Source of the DNA: Strongylocentrotus purpuratus
Lineage: Eukaryota > Echinodermata > Echinoidea > Camarodonta > Strongylocentrotidae
DNA length: 64,000 bases
Assembly: GCF_000002235.5 (NCBI RefSeq)
Contig: NW_022145612.1
Location: 21,873,147-21,937,146, forward strand
Reading direction: 5' to 3'
The position numbers and the translations under genes are program-made. The notes under the pieces were generated by a model. It was not told where the DNA came from. It saw only the letters and a program-made list of their open reading frames with translations, and ran no database searches. Positions within the stretch are counted from its first letter, which is position 1; every line of letters starts with the position of its first letter. Below are positions 42,201 through 53,090 of the stretch, in pieces.

Positions 42201-45200
42201 GTCTTGAAATTAAATATATTCAAAAGCAAAAATTCAAGTATTTTAGATTTTTCATAAATTGCAAATCAAGGACATGAAATCTCCTTAATAAAGGAAAATA
42301 TGAATGATTTGAATCAACATTTTAAGCCTTTTAAAGTAACTTTTTTTAAATATTTTGAAAGATGCTAACGGCTTTCCATAACTGTTAAGTCCAACTTAGA
42401 GATAAGTTCAACTTCGGATCTTTGTGAAACACCCCTTATGCATTTCTTTACAATCTGCCCCCAACTATCTGTCAGCTCAATACGTACATGTATTCAATGT
42501 TAGTCCCGTCATGCCCGATGGCGAAAGTCCAGATGTCCCCTCCAGAAATAGACGCGGAAGAATCTTTAAATATAAAGAAGTGTTGTGAAAGGTTATAATT
42601 ATGTTTTTATACAGTCATCTTTTCCTGTCGTCACATTCATATTTCGCATTCTCGATGTTATTGAATTGATTTTTTTTCCTGCAACATACAAATCATATAA
42701 CATTTCCGTGATACAACATAATTATACAAAATATAACACATTTGTTGAAAGTGTACACAATAAAATAATAATAGAAAGTTTGACATTAAAACAAAATGCA
42801 ACTGATAACACACTAACAAGAATAATATATTCATTAAGAAATCTGCAGAAGAAGGGCTACCATACAAGCGCTTGTTTGATAACGTGATAGCCTGTGGTGG
42901 GGAAGGGGTGGTTGATTTAAAAAAAAAAAATGGTGATGGTGATGATGATGATGATGAAGATGATGATGTTAATGATAATAATGATGAAGAAAATGAAAAT
43001 ATGTTGATGTTAATATGTCTGACACAGAAAATTTCATTAAGACTTCATTCAGCACTGGGAAAAGATCAACAATGTACTCTGACATAAATGCTTTCTTCGT
43101 ACTAAATTTAAATAAAATGTGCTTTACTTGATTGTATTGACTCTCGGAGTGATTCCATATTAATCTGGACCATGACTTCTTATTGATTTATGCAGGATAA
43201 ATAATATAGGATTTATCAAATGAAACTTTGATGAATTCCGAGTAAGGTAAGAAAAGAGATTAATAGATCAGGAAGCAGGTTAATATCAAAATATTGTCAA
43301 TGTTTTTTTTTTTAAATAAGAGGTTTGTATGGGCTAAATAATCGGAGCCAGCACATTATGCAAAGAATTACGCTCGCTGTCGCCTCATTCACATTTTTCT
43401 ATATATTTATTCTCCTCTCCTCTTTTCTCCCCCTCTTCCTCGTCCTCACCTTCTATTATTTTCAATGTCTTTCGAGTCTATGCATTGTATGGCAATGTAG
43501 TAATCCCCAGAAAGTAGCCTACATACACGTATTATATTCATGTCTGTGCTAAAATATGATTTTCAGCTCAAAAAAATGTCTGTAAACAACCATTGTAGTG
43601 TATTCGCATGGATAACCCTCTACAAAAAAAGAAACCGCGTATAGTCATGCAGGTAACCACGATGAAAAGAAAGATATGAATTCAATCGATTTTTACTGGG
43701 CGATGGGGGTGTTGTCTCCTAAGTTTTTTTTTTTCTTCTTTTTGGTTGAAAATATGGTATCACAACCTGCAAACGCACATAAGAGCGCAAACACACGCAC
43801 ACACACAACACACACAAGGCGCACCTATGTACACAATATTCAAGTGAGTACATCAAGTAGATGGAACAAACATAACCACTATTTTTTCCATAGTTCTATG
43901 CTGTCATTGTGTGTGTAAAAAGACCCCCAAAAGGTGGTCTAGGCATGGTACATTTAGAATCAAAGGTTCGGTCGCTTAAGATATCGTGGATAAATAGGTT
44001 ACCAGAAGAAAGTGAACGTAGTTGGAAAGTTCTTTTTAGATATTATCTCTCTAAAGATGGAGAGATCCCTTTATGTTTTTAATATAATACTTCTTTGAAA
44101 GATATGGATCATCTTTGTTAAAAAAAGTAACCTAGTGTCTATCTTGACTTTCTATGCATTTGGTAGATGATAAGGTATGTTGGTTTATTTGAAGTAAATA
44201 ATATTGAAAATCAAATTCTATGTAACAATAGTAATACAAAATGTGATACTCATATGCTGATATTCAACAATTGGAATCAGACTGGTGTAGTGAGAGTAGA
44301 AAATGTGATTAGAGACGGTAAATGGAAGGAACCGTGTGTTCTAAACAACTCAATATATTCCTCTCAGTTATTATTTGATGTGAAATATGCAATCCTTTCC
44401 TGTTTACTTTTTGAATAAGATGAGATCTAGAAAAAATACAATTGAATGCAAACGAAAGGAAGATGATTTAATTACACTTAAAACAGGAGATGATATAACT
44501 CTTCTATAACTACAAACAAAATATCAATATTGAATGCAATAGTGAATTCTGAAGAACCGTCAGCTATATCATTTTGGTCTAATGTTTTGTCATTAATTAC
44601 CAGACTCCTTCAGTTGGAAATTTATTTTTTCAGTTCAAAATGTGTACAATTAGGGATAACAGGATATGTTCAATCTTATTTTCAACATAGCACAATATAC
44701 AGTCTATCGAAATTATATAAAATGTACATTCAAAGGTAAACAAATACAACTCAAAGCCTTTATGGTTTGATTTTAAGTTTATGGTGAAATCCTATTTGTA
44801 AAGTGTAAGTAACTATAAATTTGGAACAGAAGGTGAAATTCAAAAAATTCTATCAATGGTTGATGTAAAAATTTGATTTAAAAAAAATTTGTATGTATAG
44901 GGCGTATATGTAATTGCTAATACATACCTCGATAGTGGATAAGAAGAAAAAATCATAGTTAGGCATGGAGATGTAAATGAGAATATATAGTAAACTTCAG
45001 GCTTACCTTGTTGTTCAGCGGTTGCATCCTGATTAATGATGATATTCGGCGACTCCGAACTACCATCACCACCACCACCACTCCGCCCAAGGCTCACTGC
45101 GGCGATGACGAGAGCGACGATCCCGATGATCAGCCCGATGACGAGAACAACGATGAGTAATGACGACGACGACGACTGCGATTCATTTTTCTTCGGCTCC

Positions 45201-45259
45201 TCGTGAATGATAGCTCTGACATCAGAAACACTACTCAGCTCAACATCTTTGCTCGACAT
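36231..45259 (-). CDS. Type II membrane protein with a bacterial-type solute-binding (SBP family 3) ectodomain, 8 exons, complete
   Basis: Eight exons (45007-45259, 42488-42563, 41496-41548, 40399-40527, 39636-39838, 38827-38904, 37860-38070, 36231-36274) join in phase into 1047 nt, or 348 residues plus stop. Residues 1-33 are a charged/Ser-rich cytoplasmic tail, 34-57 a single transmembrane helix with no cleavable signal, 58-85 a Gly/Ser linker and about 88-348 a periplasmic amino-acid-binding fold. Family marks are GTLRGFHVDIVDA (in bacteria G.l.GfdvDl), GFGLMARWYDACTG, YERALTVQFSDEF (ER..vdFS, with R178 at the carboxylate-binding position) and KIGFGSGWASD. Cysteines are frequent, as expected outside the cell. 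No channel helices lie between the lobes, so it is not an ionotropic glutamate receptor. The predicted role, binding an amino acid or similar ligand at the cell surface, is inference. Confidence 0.82.
37183..37502. mobile_element. MITE family M2 copy
   Basis: The inverted ends agggggtgtttcacaaagat and tctttgtgaaacacccccct enclose an AT-rich interior. It is close to the 42131-42436 copy and sits just outside the SINE at 37590. Confidence 0.9.
37590..37859 (+). mobile_element. tRNA-headed SINE, family A, abutting a splice donor
   Basis: This is a near-full-length copy with the tRNA-like head, shared body and TTATTATTA tail. The tail runs straight into the donor of exon 7 of the solute-binding-protein-like gene (minus strand), so that donor reads GTAATAATAATG. 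Confidence 0.88.
37860..38070 (-). CDS. SBP-like membrane protein exon 7: lobe 2, donor inside a SINE tail
   Basis: This 211-nt exon (phase 0 to 1) codes VAAGFSNTNLYAGDNTVETV through VWWNKAFAAIKDTDVYTQIC. The last motif corresponds to lN.al..l..dG.y..i in family members. Its donor GTAATAATAATG is made of the ATT-rich tail of the adjacent antisense SINE. Confidence 0.85.
38827..38904 (-). CDS. SBP-like membrane protein exon 6: lobe 2
   Basis: This exon codes 26 residues, phase 0 to 0, donor GTAAGT. GALKSAILDGD resembles the alL..G.vDA turn of family 3 binding proteins. Confidence 0.82.
39235..39595 (+). repeat. CT-rich low-complexity tract in an SBP-like gene intron
   Basis: About 350 bp of tctctct/ccctccc, broken by a short A-run at 39431. 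It ends about 40 bp from the donor of exon 5. The overlapping ORFs are composition artefacts. Confidence 0.9.
39636..39838 (-). CDS. SBP-like membrane protein exon 5: ligand-site arginine and hinge
   Basis: This 203-nt exon (phase 1 to 0, donor GTATAA) codes NTYERALTVQFSDEF, then LSGTFYVRPG and DQKIGFGSGWASDEYC. In bacterial HisJ/GlnH-type proteins these are the carboxylate-binding Arg helix, the hinge strand and the start of lobe 2. Confidence 0.88.
40399..40527 (-). CDS. SBP-like membrane protein exon 4: lobe 1
   Basis: This 129-nt exon (phase 1 to 1) contains VCAQANKDCRLVWDVYENCW and GGFGLMARWYDACTG, matching the bacterial pattern W..iipgL...kYDa. Four cysteines occur within 43 residues. 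Donor is GTAAGA. Confidence 0.85.
40868..41012 (+). mobile_element. MITE family M6, first copy of an inverted pair
   Basis: Ends aatgctacggtcacg and tgaccgaggctt are weakly inverted; the interior contains gttcgcacgaacg and acgaatctccctg. The 41174-41320 copy is its mirror image. Confidence 0.88.
41174..41320 (-). mobile_element. MITE family M6, second copy in inverted orientation
   Basis: This is the reverse complement of 40868-41012 with about ten changes, separated from it by about 160 bp. Both are in the intron between exons 3 and 4 of the SBP-like gene. Confidence 0.88.
41496..41548 (-). CDS. SBP-like membrane protein exon 3: GFxVDI motif
   Basis: This 53-nt exon (phase 2 to 1, donor GTAAAT) codes DDTTGTLRGFHVDIVDA, the clearest family 3 solute-binding motif. 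Confidence 0.85.
42131..42436. mobile_element. MITE family M2 copy
   Basis: It has the same ends and the same interior (gctaacggctttccataact) as 37183-37502, with scattered substitutions. It lies 51 bp from exon 2 of the solute-binding-protein-like gene. Confidence 0.9.
42488..42563 (-). CDS. SBP-like membrane protein exon 2: first strand of the binding fold
   Basis: This 76-nt exon (phase 1 to 2) codes ISGGDIWTFAIGHDGTNIEY, equivalent to the opening beta-strand of family 3 binding proteins. Donor is GTACGT. Confidence 0.75.
42564..45006. other. Intron 1 of the SBP-like gene
   Basis: These 2.4 kb hold a (GAT)n stretch near 42935, CA-rich sequence near 43795, and the L1-type fragment at 43918-44430. 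No further exon was recognised. Confidence 0.6.
43918..44430 (+). pseudogene. Decayed L1-type non-LTR retrotransposon ORF2 fragment
   Basis: The translation PKGGLGMVHLE, then SLKISWINRL, then after frame breaks MLIFNNWNQTGVVRVENVI, is the C-terminal domain seen in L1/Tx1-clade reverse transcriptases (GGL.m.d......lk..Wi.r; ...f..W...Gi..v.d...). Stops and frameshifts show it is dead. Confidence 0.7.
45007..45259 (-). CDS. SBP-like membrane protein exon 1: start, membrane anchor
   Basis: This 253-nt exon ends in phase 1 at GTAAGC. The ATG opens a 33-residue hydrophilic tail with a serine run. A 24-residue helix (LLIVVLVIGLIIGIVALVIA and on) follows, then GRSGGGGDG. Basic/acidic residues precede the helix and there is no signal peptide cleavage context, so a type II orientation is likely. 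Confidence 0.82.
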
Positions 45260-47081
45260 GGTTATTTTATATCACGGGCCTAACTCCCAACAGAAAATCT
45301 TTAGCTTGCCTTGAGAAATCTACTTTTGGGGGATAACACTAGTTCATCAAAATGTGCAGTTAGAATATGATATATGAATACGATGGTAATGATACAGCAG
45401 CTGGACACACCCACCTCTGCACTTGTTTTTCCCTCGAGTCAACAAGATCCCTGGTACTCGGTTTATTGTTCCCAACTGCTCTCTTTTCATACTCGATATG
45501 CTATTGAAATCTAGCTCACTAAAGCTACAGGAAAGTTTGAGGGGACATAATGTGTTTAGCTGAGCGAATGATAACCCGTTCCAGATCAAACATAAGAACA
45601 ACAAACATTTAGCATGGCATGCTATGTTTTATATAACTTCCATCCGCGATCCACTTCAATTTTCAAAATATATGAAAATGTTATGAACATCTGACCAATT
45701 GGTTCCGTTACGAACAAGATCTTGATAATACTGTACATTAAACATTGATTATTTGTATTATTATTCGTAATAGTTTACATTCTCATGATCAATACGTTTT
45801 GACTTACTCTCGGATATGAGATGCATACTTTTTTTTTAAATATACGATCACATAATGTTCATAATATTCAAATTGGCACGAAATAAATAATCAAAAGTGC
45901 GTGGTTATTGATGCTATTTTTACCCGAATAATATGGTTTCCTAAAGTGAAAGATGTCATGAAAACTAGAAGTTCCTCTTTGGTTCAAAATTTCTTAAAGT
46001 GTCATTATTCCTATATTGACATCCGAATATCGTCGCTGGATACATAATTTATATGAGGTATATGATCAGCAGACGAATTTCCATTAAACAGAATGATTAC
46101 ATTGATGGTCGAATTAAATTATGACTTGCCGTCTAAACACCACCCAGCAACAACAAAAACTCCCGACAAAGAATTTGTAAAGTCTAACTACAAGCCCATG
46201 ATACAGCAAAATTAAACAATATAAAAAATAGTTACCTGCGCGTTTCCAAGTATTATTTCATTGCAAACTGTTTTTTCCAACCAGCCATCCATGACTTTTT
46301 GAATCCCTAGATGCATTGTCAATTTAAGCACAAAGGACTCTTCACGGGCCAGGAGCATTTCTTTTCATTAGAAATCTTCAGAATCTCAGTTGAACTAGGT
46401 CAACAGTAAATGCCAACATAAATGTTAAGGCAGTAAGATGGTCTATTATGAAATGTTTATGTTGTATATATTTTGATGACAAAATAAAGGTAATAAATAA
46501 AATTTTAAAAGTTTTGCACACTCATAATAATTTACGATAATTGGGCATGACACACCAGCCTCCTGACAAATTTGGTCCCGTGTGCCTATGCGTCCATTAT
46601 CTTGCAGTACTGTCGACGTTGCTAACGTTTTTGGACGGCCCATCGAAAGATATAATTCAAACATTTACAGCCAGTCCCATATCATACAAAGATTATTAAA
46701 TGATTTTCAGATATGATATTGGTCTTATTTCATTGTTTACACCATCTCATGCGGAATTCGTTAATTTTCGTTATTCTCCTGCATGCTGGTATATGCAGGA
46801 AGCTGCCCTTACCTCTCATTGCCGATGTAGCCTATAGGTCATGCCTCCCCTCCAAATTACCTATTCGAGATGTATATTCCACTTACAGTTTGCCAAGGGC
46901 AACAATATCATAATACATGTAGTCAACAAGCTCGAATCACACAAAAGATATCCTTCACTGCTCAACCAAAAAACAAGATTCTTTTGTCATTTTTGTAAAG
47001 TATAGTTGTTAACAATTATTTGTGTCTCTCTGCAGACATAAAGTATATTGAACGAAAATGGCGTGTAAAGAGAAGAGACAG

Positions 47082-47224
47082 TAGGGACTTTTAGATTCTG
47101 CACGACGAGAACGCGGACTGCCCTTTTAAGGCAATGTGACGTCACTGCCAGTGCCTTACAAGGACGTCACATTGCCTTTAAAGGGCAGTCCACGTTCTCG
47201 TCGTGCAGAATCTAAAAGTCCCTA
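47082..47224. mobile_element. Long-armed hairpin element
   Basis: Arms of about 60 nt at each end (tagggacttttagattctgc ... gcagaatctaaaagtcccta) are almost perfectly complementary around a short loop with ccagtgcctt. It has MITE-like palindromic structure. Confidence 0.92.
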
Positions 47225-48599
47225 TTAACTGTTTTTCACTGTCTGAACACGATCTGCTGCTCAAACCAGGGTTTAATTCCTCAGTAATGTTTGCTCCATA
47301 TACGACATTGTCATCATCTCTTTGATCACACCTCGTTTAGAGGAGAATCCCTTTAGCATTGTCTAGCCTTTGCTTACAAAAACTATACATTTCTATGATT
47401 TCTAAAAGGTACATATTTATTTCTCGGTCTTTTTTTTACCCAGGTGCCTATACTCAATTGTACATTCTAAAGGGGCGTGAATTACTGGGAAACGGCCGTT
47501 TTGTGTTCGTGGGTCATGTAGAGTTAAAGAAAAGAAGAGTTTCGCTCATGATAATACAGTTGTAGATAATTGTTACATAGTAAATGAGTTTCAAACCAAG
47601 AGTGAGGAAATATGAAATAATGTTGGAGAATTTGCGTAACCACAAAAGAAATATTGGTACATTCAAATCACAGAACAATGTACCCGCTTGCCTCACACGC
47701 AATGCAAGTTTTATTGCTTCAGTTTACTTTATTTATGGTAGGATGCTCGGCCCTCTATGTTGATGCAAATCCTGGCTGCTTTGTTTGATATTGCAACTAG
47801 TTAGAAGTGGGTCTGGTCGAGAGTCTAAGGTCATTTTCGAGAGAATCCCAAATTGATTATCTTTTCTTTTTGATTTTTGTGTAATTATATTTTTAAATAC
47901 CCTGAATTTTTTCAATTTTGCACTGGCCACTGTACAAGCAAACATGATCGAGAGCTCAATTAGCATTAGATCATAGTCGATATCGATATTGTTACGCAGT
48001 AATCATTAATCTGATCACATCTTTCAAAATTTTATTAAATTCTTTATCATTTATTTCTTTTCATCATCAGCAACAGTCATGTTCCTCTTATTTTGATGAT
48101 TTAACCAAATCTAACATGCAACAGACAATGCACGGGAGATGAAGTGCTACCATCCTGATCCTCATCGGAGCCATCTATACATGAGTTTCGCAACCTTGGT
48201 TTCAGTTCGTCACAACATGGCATGTATTCTCTTGTTAAATGTGCTTGCCCGACATAGCGGTATTCTCGATGTTGTGCGCAACTCGAACCGGGTTTAATAG
48301 CCGAACTCTCCTAATCAATGGCTCTTGACTCTCCTCACCGTAGATGACCCCATTGTCGAATCATTATTAACTAGTTGGAAGAGCCGTCTGTGGTGCCTTG
48401 ATGCATTCTTTTTAATTGACTGGTTTGTACCCTGTATTACAAACCACCTGACACTTTTAAACCGATGTAATCCTTAGATAAACTCTTGTTCCTCACTGTG
48501 TGTAATTAACCTTTAGATTGTAAACGTTGTAATCAAGATAAGATTTATTAAGTACTCCGTATCTCGATATGTAATGAAATATCTTCACGGTTATGTACA

Positions 48600-48661
48600 A
48601 TCCTTTCTGTAATATATGCTATTTTATCTCAGACAGTCATACGTCGAGGACATAGAGTAAG
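48600..48661 (+). other. Possible non-coding first exon of the subtilase
   Basis: A consensus donor (AAG followed by GTAAGC) ends at 48661, and an acceptor at 49096-49097 precedes the coding exon. The exon's left limit is unknown, and no clear TATA box at the right distance was seen. Confidence 0.35.
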
Positions 48662-49135
48662 GTAAGCTGTCGCAGTTTAATTTTGTTCTTTTTCTTTTCG
48701 AAATTCAACAAAAATCATTCATCTTGTTGAAGAAAAGAAAAAGGATTGAAACAATTATTTAAAACTCACACTATCCGCCATAGTGCGCTGATTCACACTT
48801 GTAACCATTATTCCCAAATACAAGGATATACATTGAGTTGTTTTTCGCGTTGCTAGTTAACGTGAGGAAAGTTATCTCTCTGTGCCAACAAGTTCATTAA
48901 ACGAATACGTTACAAAATTCTGCATCTGAGAATGATCACTATTTTCATACCAAGTGTATCTCCGATACTGAGTATAACAATAGTATGTCTATATACAACC
49001 ATTAAACAGATTAGATTAAACATTAGATCATAATTTTATTCTCATGCCACTCTTCATTCTCGGGTGTGATTTCAGACCAATTCTCTTTCCCTTGCAGGTA
49101 TATTGTTGAGTTACCATACCGCATTTTAAGTCACC

Positions 49136-49249
49136 ATGAGGTTCGTCATCCTACTTTTCTTCCTCGTAACCACGGGGGTTACCATGGCAACACACTTCTA
49201 CAAAGCTGATGTAGACGCCATCGATGATCAGTTCATCGTTGTCTTAAAG
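49136..49249 (+). CDS. Subtilase exon 1: signal peptide and start of propeptide
   Basis: This exon codes 38 residues in phase 0 with donor GTGAGA. MRFVILLFFLVTTGVTMA is a typical signal peptide, and DDQFIVVLK is the first I9 propeptide strand. The ATG follows an acceptor at 49097 and is the first in frame. Confidence 0.92.
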
Positions 49250-52200
49250 GTGAGAATGCATTATTTTGGGTTCATTATCTTAGGCTTTAACAAAAAAAAA
49301 AAATCATATTTGATGTATAGTAATTATATCATATCTTACAGGATGAGTAAAATAGCTGTCAGTAAAAGGAAAAGTCTTTGTAAAAGTGGTAACAGTTAAA
49401 CCTTCTTGGATATAAAAATACATGTCTCATCGATAGTGAAAGTGCGATCTCACTGACGATCACCTAGATAAATGGATGTTAGATAACTCTGGTGCAAGAA
49501 ATTGAAAGAGTTGGCTCAAAGTAATTTTCTTTTTAGACTTCATACATGCCTATTTCATTTCTCTATTCTTAAACCTATTTTATAAATTCTTTGAAATTGA
49601 TTTGATGGTGATTTTGTAGCTACACCCTGAGTAGGTACTTGCTGTACAATGAACAAAAGTCAAATTCAAAGACAAAAGTCAAATCATCGATAGTGAAAGT
49701 GCGATCTCACTGACGATCACCTAGATAAATGGATGTTAGATAACTCTGGTGCAAGAAATTTAAAGAGTTGGCTCAAAGTAATTTTCTTTTTAGACCTCAT
49801 ACAGGCCTATTTTGATTTTCTTATTCTTAAACTTATTTGATAAATCCTTTGAAATCGATTTGATGGTGAATTTGTAGCTACACCCTGAGTAGGTACTTGC
49901 TGTACAATGAACAAAAGTCAAATTCAAAGAACTTTTGAAACTTCATATGGTAATCAAATTTAATCATGTTCAATTGCGTGATCTTTCCTCGTCCCTCTGT
50001 CACTTAACTTGCGGGAGACGTGTATCTAATTGGTTTAATTACAAATTGGTGCGAAATATGTAATGGCTACATTTCAATTCCCTACTGGTGATGTCGAGGG
50101 ACTGTTATCTCCTTTAGACAAATAAAGTCGTTAACAAAACAAAGTAATCACTATTAGCCATTATTTGAATAAATATAATGGGTTATCTTATTTTCGACCT
50201 GTTTGGACCCTACTTTTGTATAAACATAAAACTATATAGGTTCTTTGCTAATTGCATTCACAATTGCCCATTTCCCTAATATAGCTTGCTTTAGACAAAA
50301 AAATCTATCACATAGCTTTTGTATATACGATTAACTTATTACACACCAAACAAATTGACCAATAATTAAATAAAAGAGGGCGGTGTATCAAAGGCCTATC
50401 GTAGGTTAATTGCTTTGAAAGATCTTAATATTGTTAGTGAATATAATTGCCATTTGGTGTAATCCTTCAACAATCATGAAAACGAATCCTTAACAGTCGT
50501 TTGAATATCGGGGCTTGTAATTTAAGAAAAAGTAGGGTTCCAGAGATGATGGAACATAATTTGTAAGTTTTCTCATTTGTATATGATAGTTTTTGAAGAA
50601 TCTCTCTCCCTCTCTCTGGTGCTCTGCTGTACAGCAGGTTTTATACAGGAAAAAACACTCCTTTTTTCTGTCTTGAGCTCTTTATTTCATCTTTTGGTTT
50701 GAAGAATACCATAGAAGAAAATCCCCTTAAAACGATTGCTCTTTAAATTTCCCCTTATTAGAAATATCATTAAAATGGCTGCAAAATTAGGACCAAATTT
50801 TCTTTCATATTCAGCTTTTTTGGGAAAGGGTCTGCAGACCTCGATCACCGAATATGAACAGTACAGCAGTATTCTCCTTACATGATAAGTTTTGGACAAA
50901 ACTATATGGCCTTTCACGTGGCATGTATCTAATAATTAAATAACTTTAACTGAAACATTTGAAGTATGAAATGTCACGATAAGAATCCTTTGATAATTTA
51001 AAATGTTCTTTATTAAATCCCTTGCTCAGGATGGAATCGAACTTGAACCAGTTATTCACAAGTTTCTAGCTGACACCCACTCCGAAAGCATCCTGGCATC
51101 CATCAAGCTACGCTACCAGAATCTTCTCACTGGGTTCGTTACCAAGGTTACGGATAGGAGCCGCGCCTTGCAACTGGTGAATGAAAATTGGTGTATCATT
51201 GTTTTGTCTGCTTCACATTAATTTCATCCTTTCTCTCTCATTTACCCATTCTTAACCATTCTATCAATTTTTGCGTGTGTTTCATTTCCCTTCCCGCTTT
51301 CATTTTGTGTCTTTGTCTCTGTCTTTCTCTTTCCCTATATGCACTGTATTATCGACCATTTTCCTTCATTAAATAGAATTAAGAATTTAATATTTCAGTG
51401 CAACATTGATTTTCGTTCGTATACGTATAGTGCTTAATGTATGCGCGCGTGTGTGTGTGTGTGTGTTTTATCATTGTTTCTAACTATATGTACATATTTT
51501 GATTCCGCTGGTAAACTTGTCAGAGCAATGATAAGAAACGCGGTAAAATAATGTCGCTGTAGACACATAGTTGACACGTCATTGATTACCAATAACTGAT
51601 ATGTCGTCCTCATTGATTTATACCAAAAACTAATATTATGTTGTTATTCTTCCTGAATCTCTTTTTAGTTGATGGCCCTACCTGGGGTTGACTACATTGA
51701 ACAGGATAAAATAATTCGAGCCAATGCGGTAGCTGGATCATGGGGAGTTGATAGAATCGACCAAAGAGACTTGCCACTTAATGATGACATGACTATTAAT
51801 AGTAAGTTAATATTTTACCCAAACTGCTGTTCAAAGAACCCATACTAGTAGTAGGTCAGTGAGATGTGAAATAATGATAAGGAGAAGTACTCGTGTATCA
51901 TCAGTTCTTCTATCCTACTTTAAAATTAAACAAATTAACTATGCCGAATGGTTGTCCTAGTCATCTGCCGTGGGTAGGTTTCTTGTGCTCAAAATGTGAA
52001 TAAATCTCAGGAAATAGATACGACCTACTGAATGTTGATATTTCCAGGGGCGTAGACAACGGGGGGGATGAGGGGGATGCATCCCCCCCACCTCACAAGG
52101 TGGGGGGGATGGCATGTACAATCATCCCCCCCAGGTTTTGGGGAATGATATTTGCTTACTTAATAAGTCATAATGATGATAATAATATTAATAATAATAA

Positions 52201-53059
52201 TCATTATGATGATGATAATAATAATCCTCATCATTATTGTAATTGTGTTTATTGTTATTAGCCGCATTCACACGGTGAAAGCCAATTCAGACGGTAAAAA
52301 AAAGAAAATCTTACAAGTATTTTGTGGTTATCTTGTGGTTTGGAAACCAGAAGATAACCACAAGATTAAACAGGCACGGATCTACGGAGGGGGGGGGGGG
52401 GAGTTAGGGGGTTTAGGGGGTTTAAACCCCCCCCCCCCTTGGGCGGCCCAAAAAACAAACAAAACAAAAACAGGAAAAAAAAAGAAAAAAAGAAAGAAAA
52501 AAGAACGCACGCTGGATAGAAACCCTTTCAAGTGCAAATATTGTGAGAAGATATTCAACTCATCTGGTAACTTAACCAAACACATGATAACTCTAGATAT
52601 AACTGTGTATTTAACTGTTACTTGATTTAAAAAGACGTTATCATGCACTGCTTTTTATGGTCTCCATTGTGTTAATAGATGCCAGGAAAACATCACTTAC
52701 GGGGTTCAAAATAATAAACACCCCCAAAAAAATCGGCTCGCCGCTTCGCGGCTCGTGGACGATGCTCCGCATCGTCATTATTTTGGTCAACCCCCCCCCC
52801 TTAGCAAAAAGCTAGATCCGCCCCTGAGTCATCCCCCCCAGGTGTACGAACCTGTCTACGCCACTGGATATTTCGGACAGGTTTAACAGCAGTCGAATTA
52901 CTACACCTCTTCCTCTCTTCTCCAGAAAGATAGGACGTTTCTTTATGTTCATACCAAACCTCCTTCTCATGAGTTTGTCCGAAAACTATTGTAGAGGATA
53001 ATGTATGCCTTTTCTCCATTTGTCTTTATTTATTATTTATTTATTTTATTTTTTTGAAT

Positions 53060-53090
<31 letters not shown>

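Larger units (their letters stand above)
45260..49097. other. Intergenic region between divergent genes
   Basis: It lies between the start of the SBP-like gene and the subtilase gene. It contains the hairpin element at 47082-47224 and otherwise AT-rich sequence. The promoters of both genes should lie here, but no convincing core promoter could be fixed. Confidence 0.55.
52045..52866. mobile_element. hAT-type element with 8-bp target duplication
   Basis: The ends caggggcgtagacaac and gtctacgccactg are the hAT type (cagnggcg). The flanks 52037-52044 and 52867-52874 are both gatatttc, a perfect 8-bp target duplication. The element has (ATA)n inside and a second element nested at 52371-52826. 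No transposase is encoded. Confidence 0.88.

Noticed and set aside
42872..43087. Asp-rich ORF
   Set aside because: It is the translation of a (GAT)n microsatellite.
36231..45259. Ionotropic glutamate receptor identity for the binding-protein gene
   Set aside because: The two lobes follow each other without the M1-M3 pore segment, and there is no amino-terminal domain; only the ligand-binding fold is shared.
46446..46664. Small ORF with GRPKTLATSTVLQ and a helix-turn-helix feel
   Set aside because: There is no recognisable family or splice context, and the rest of the ORF is low-complexity hydrophobic.
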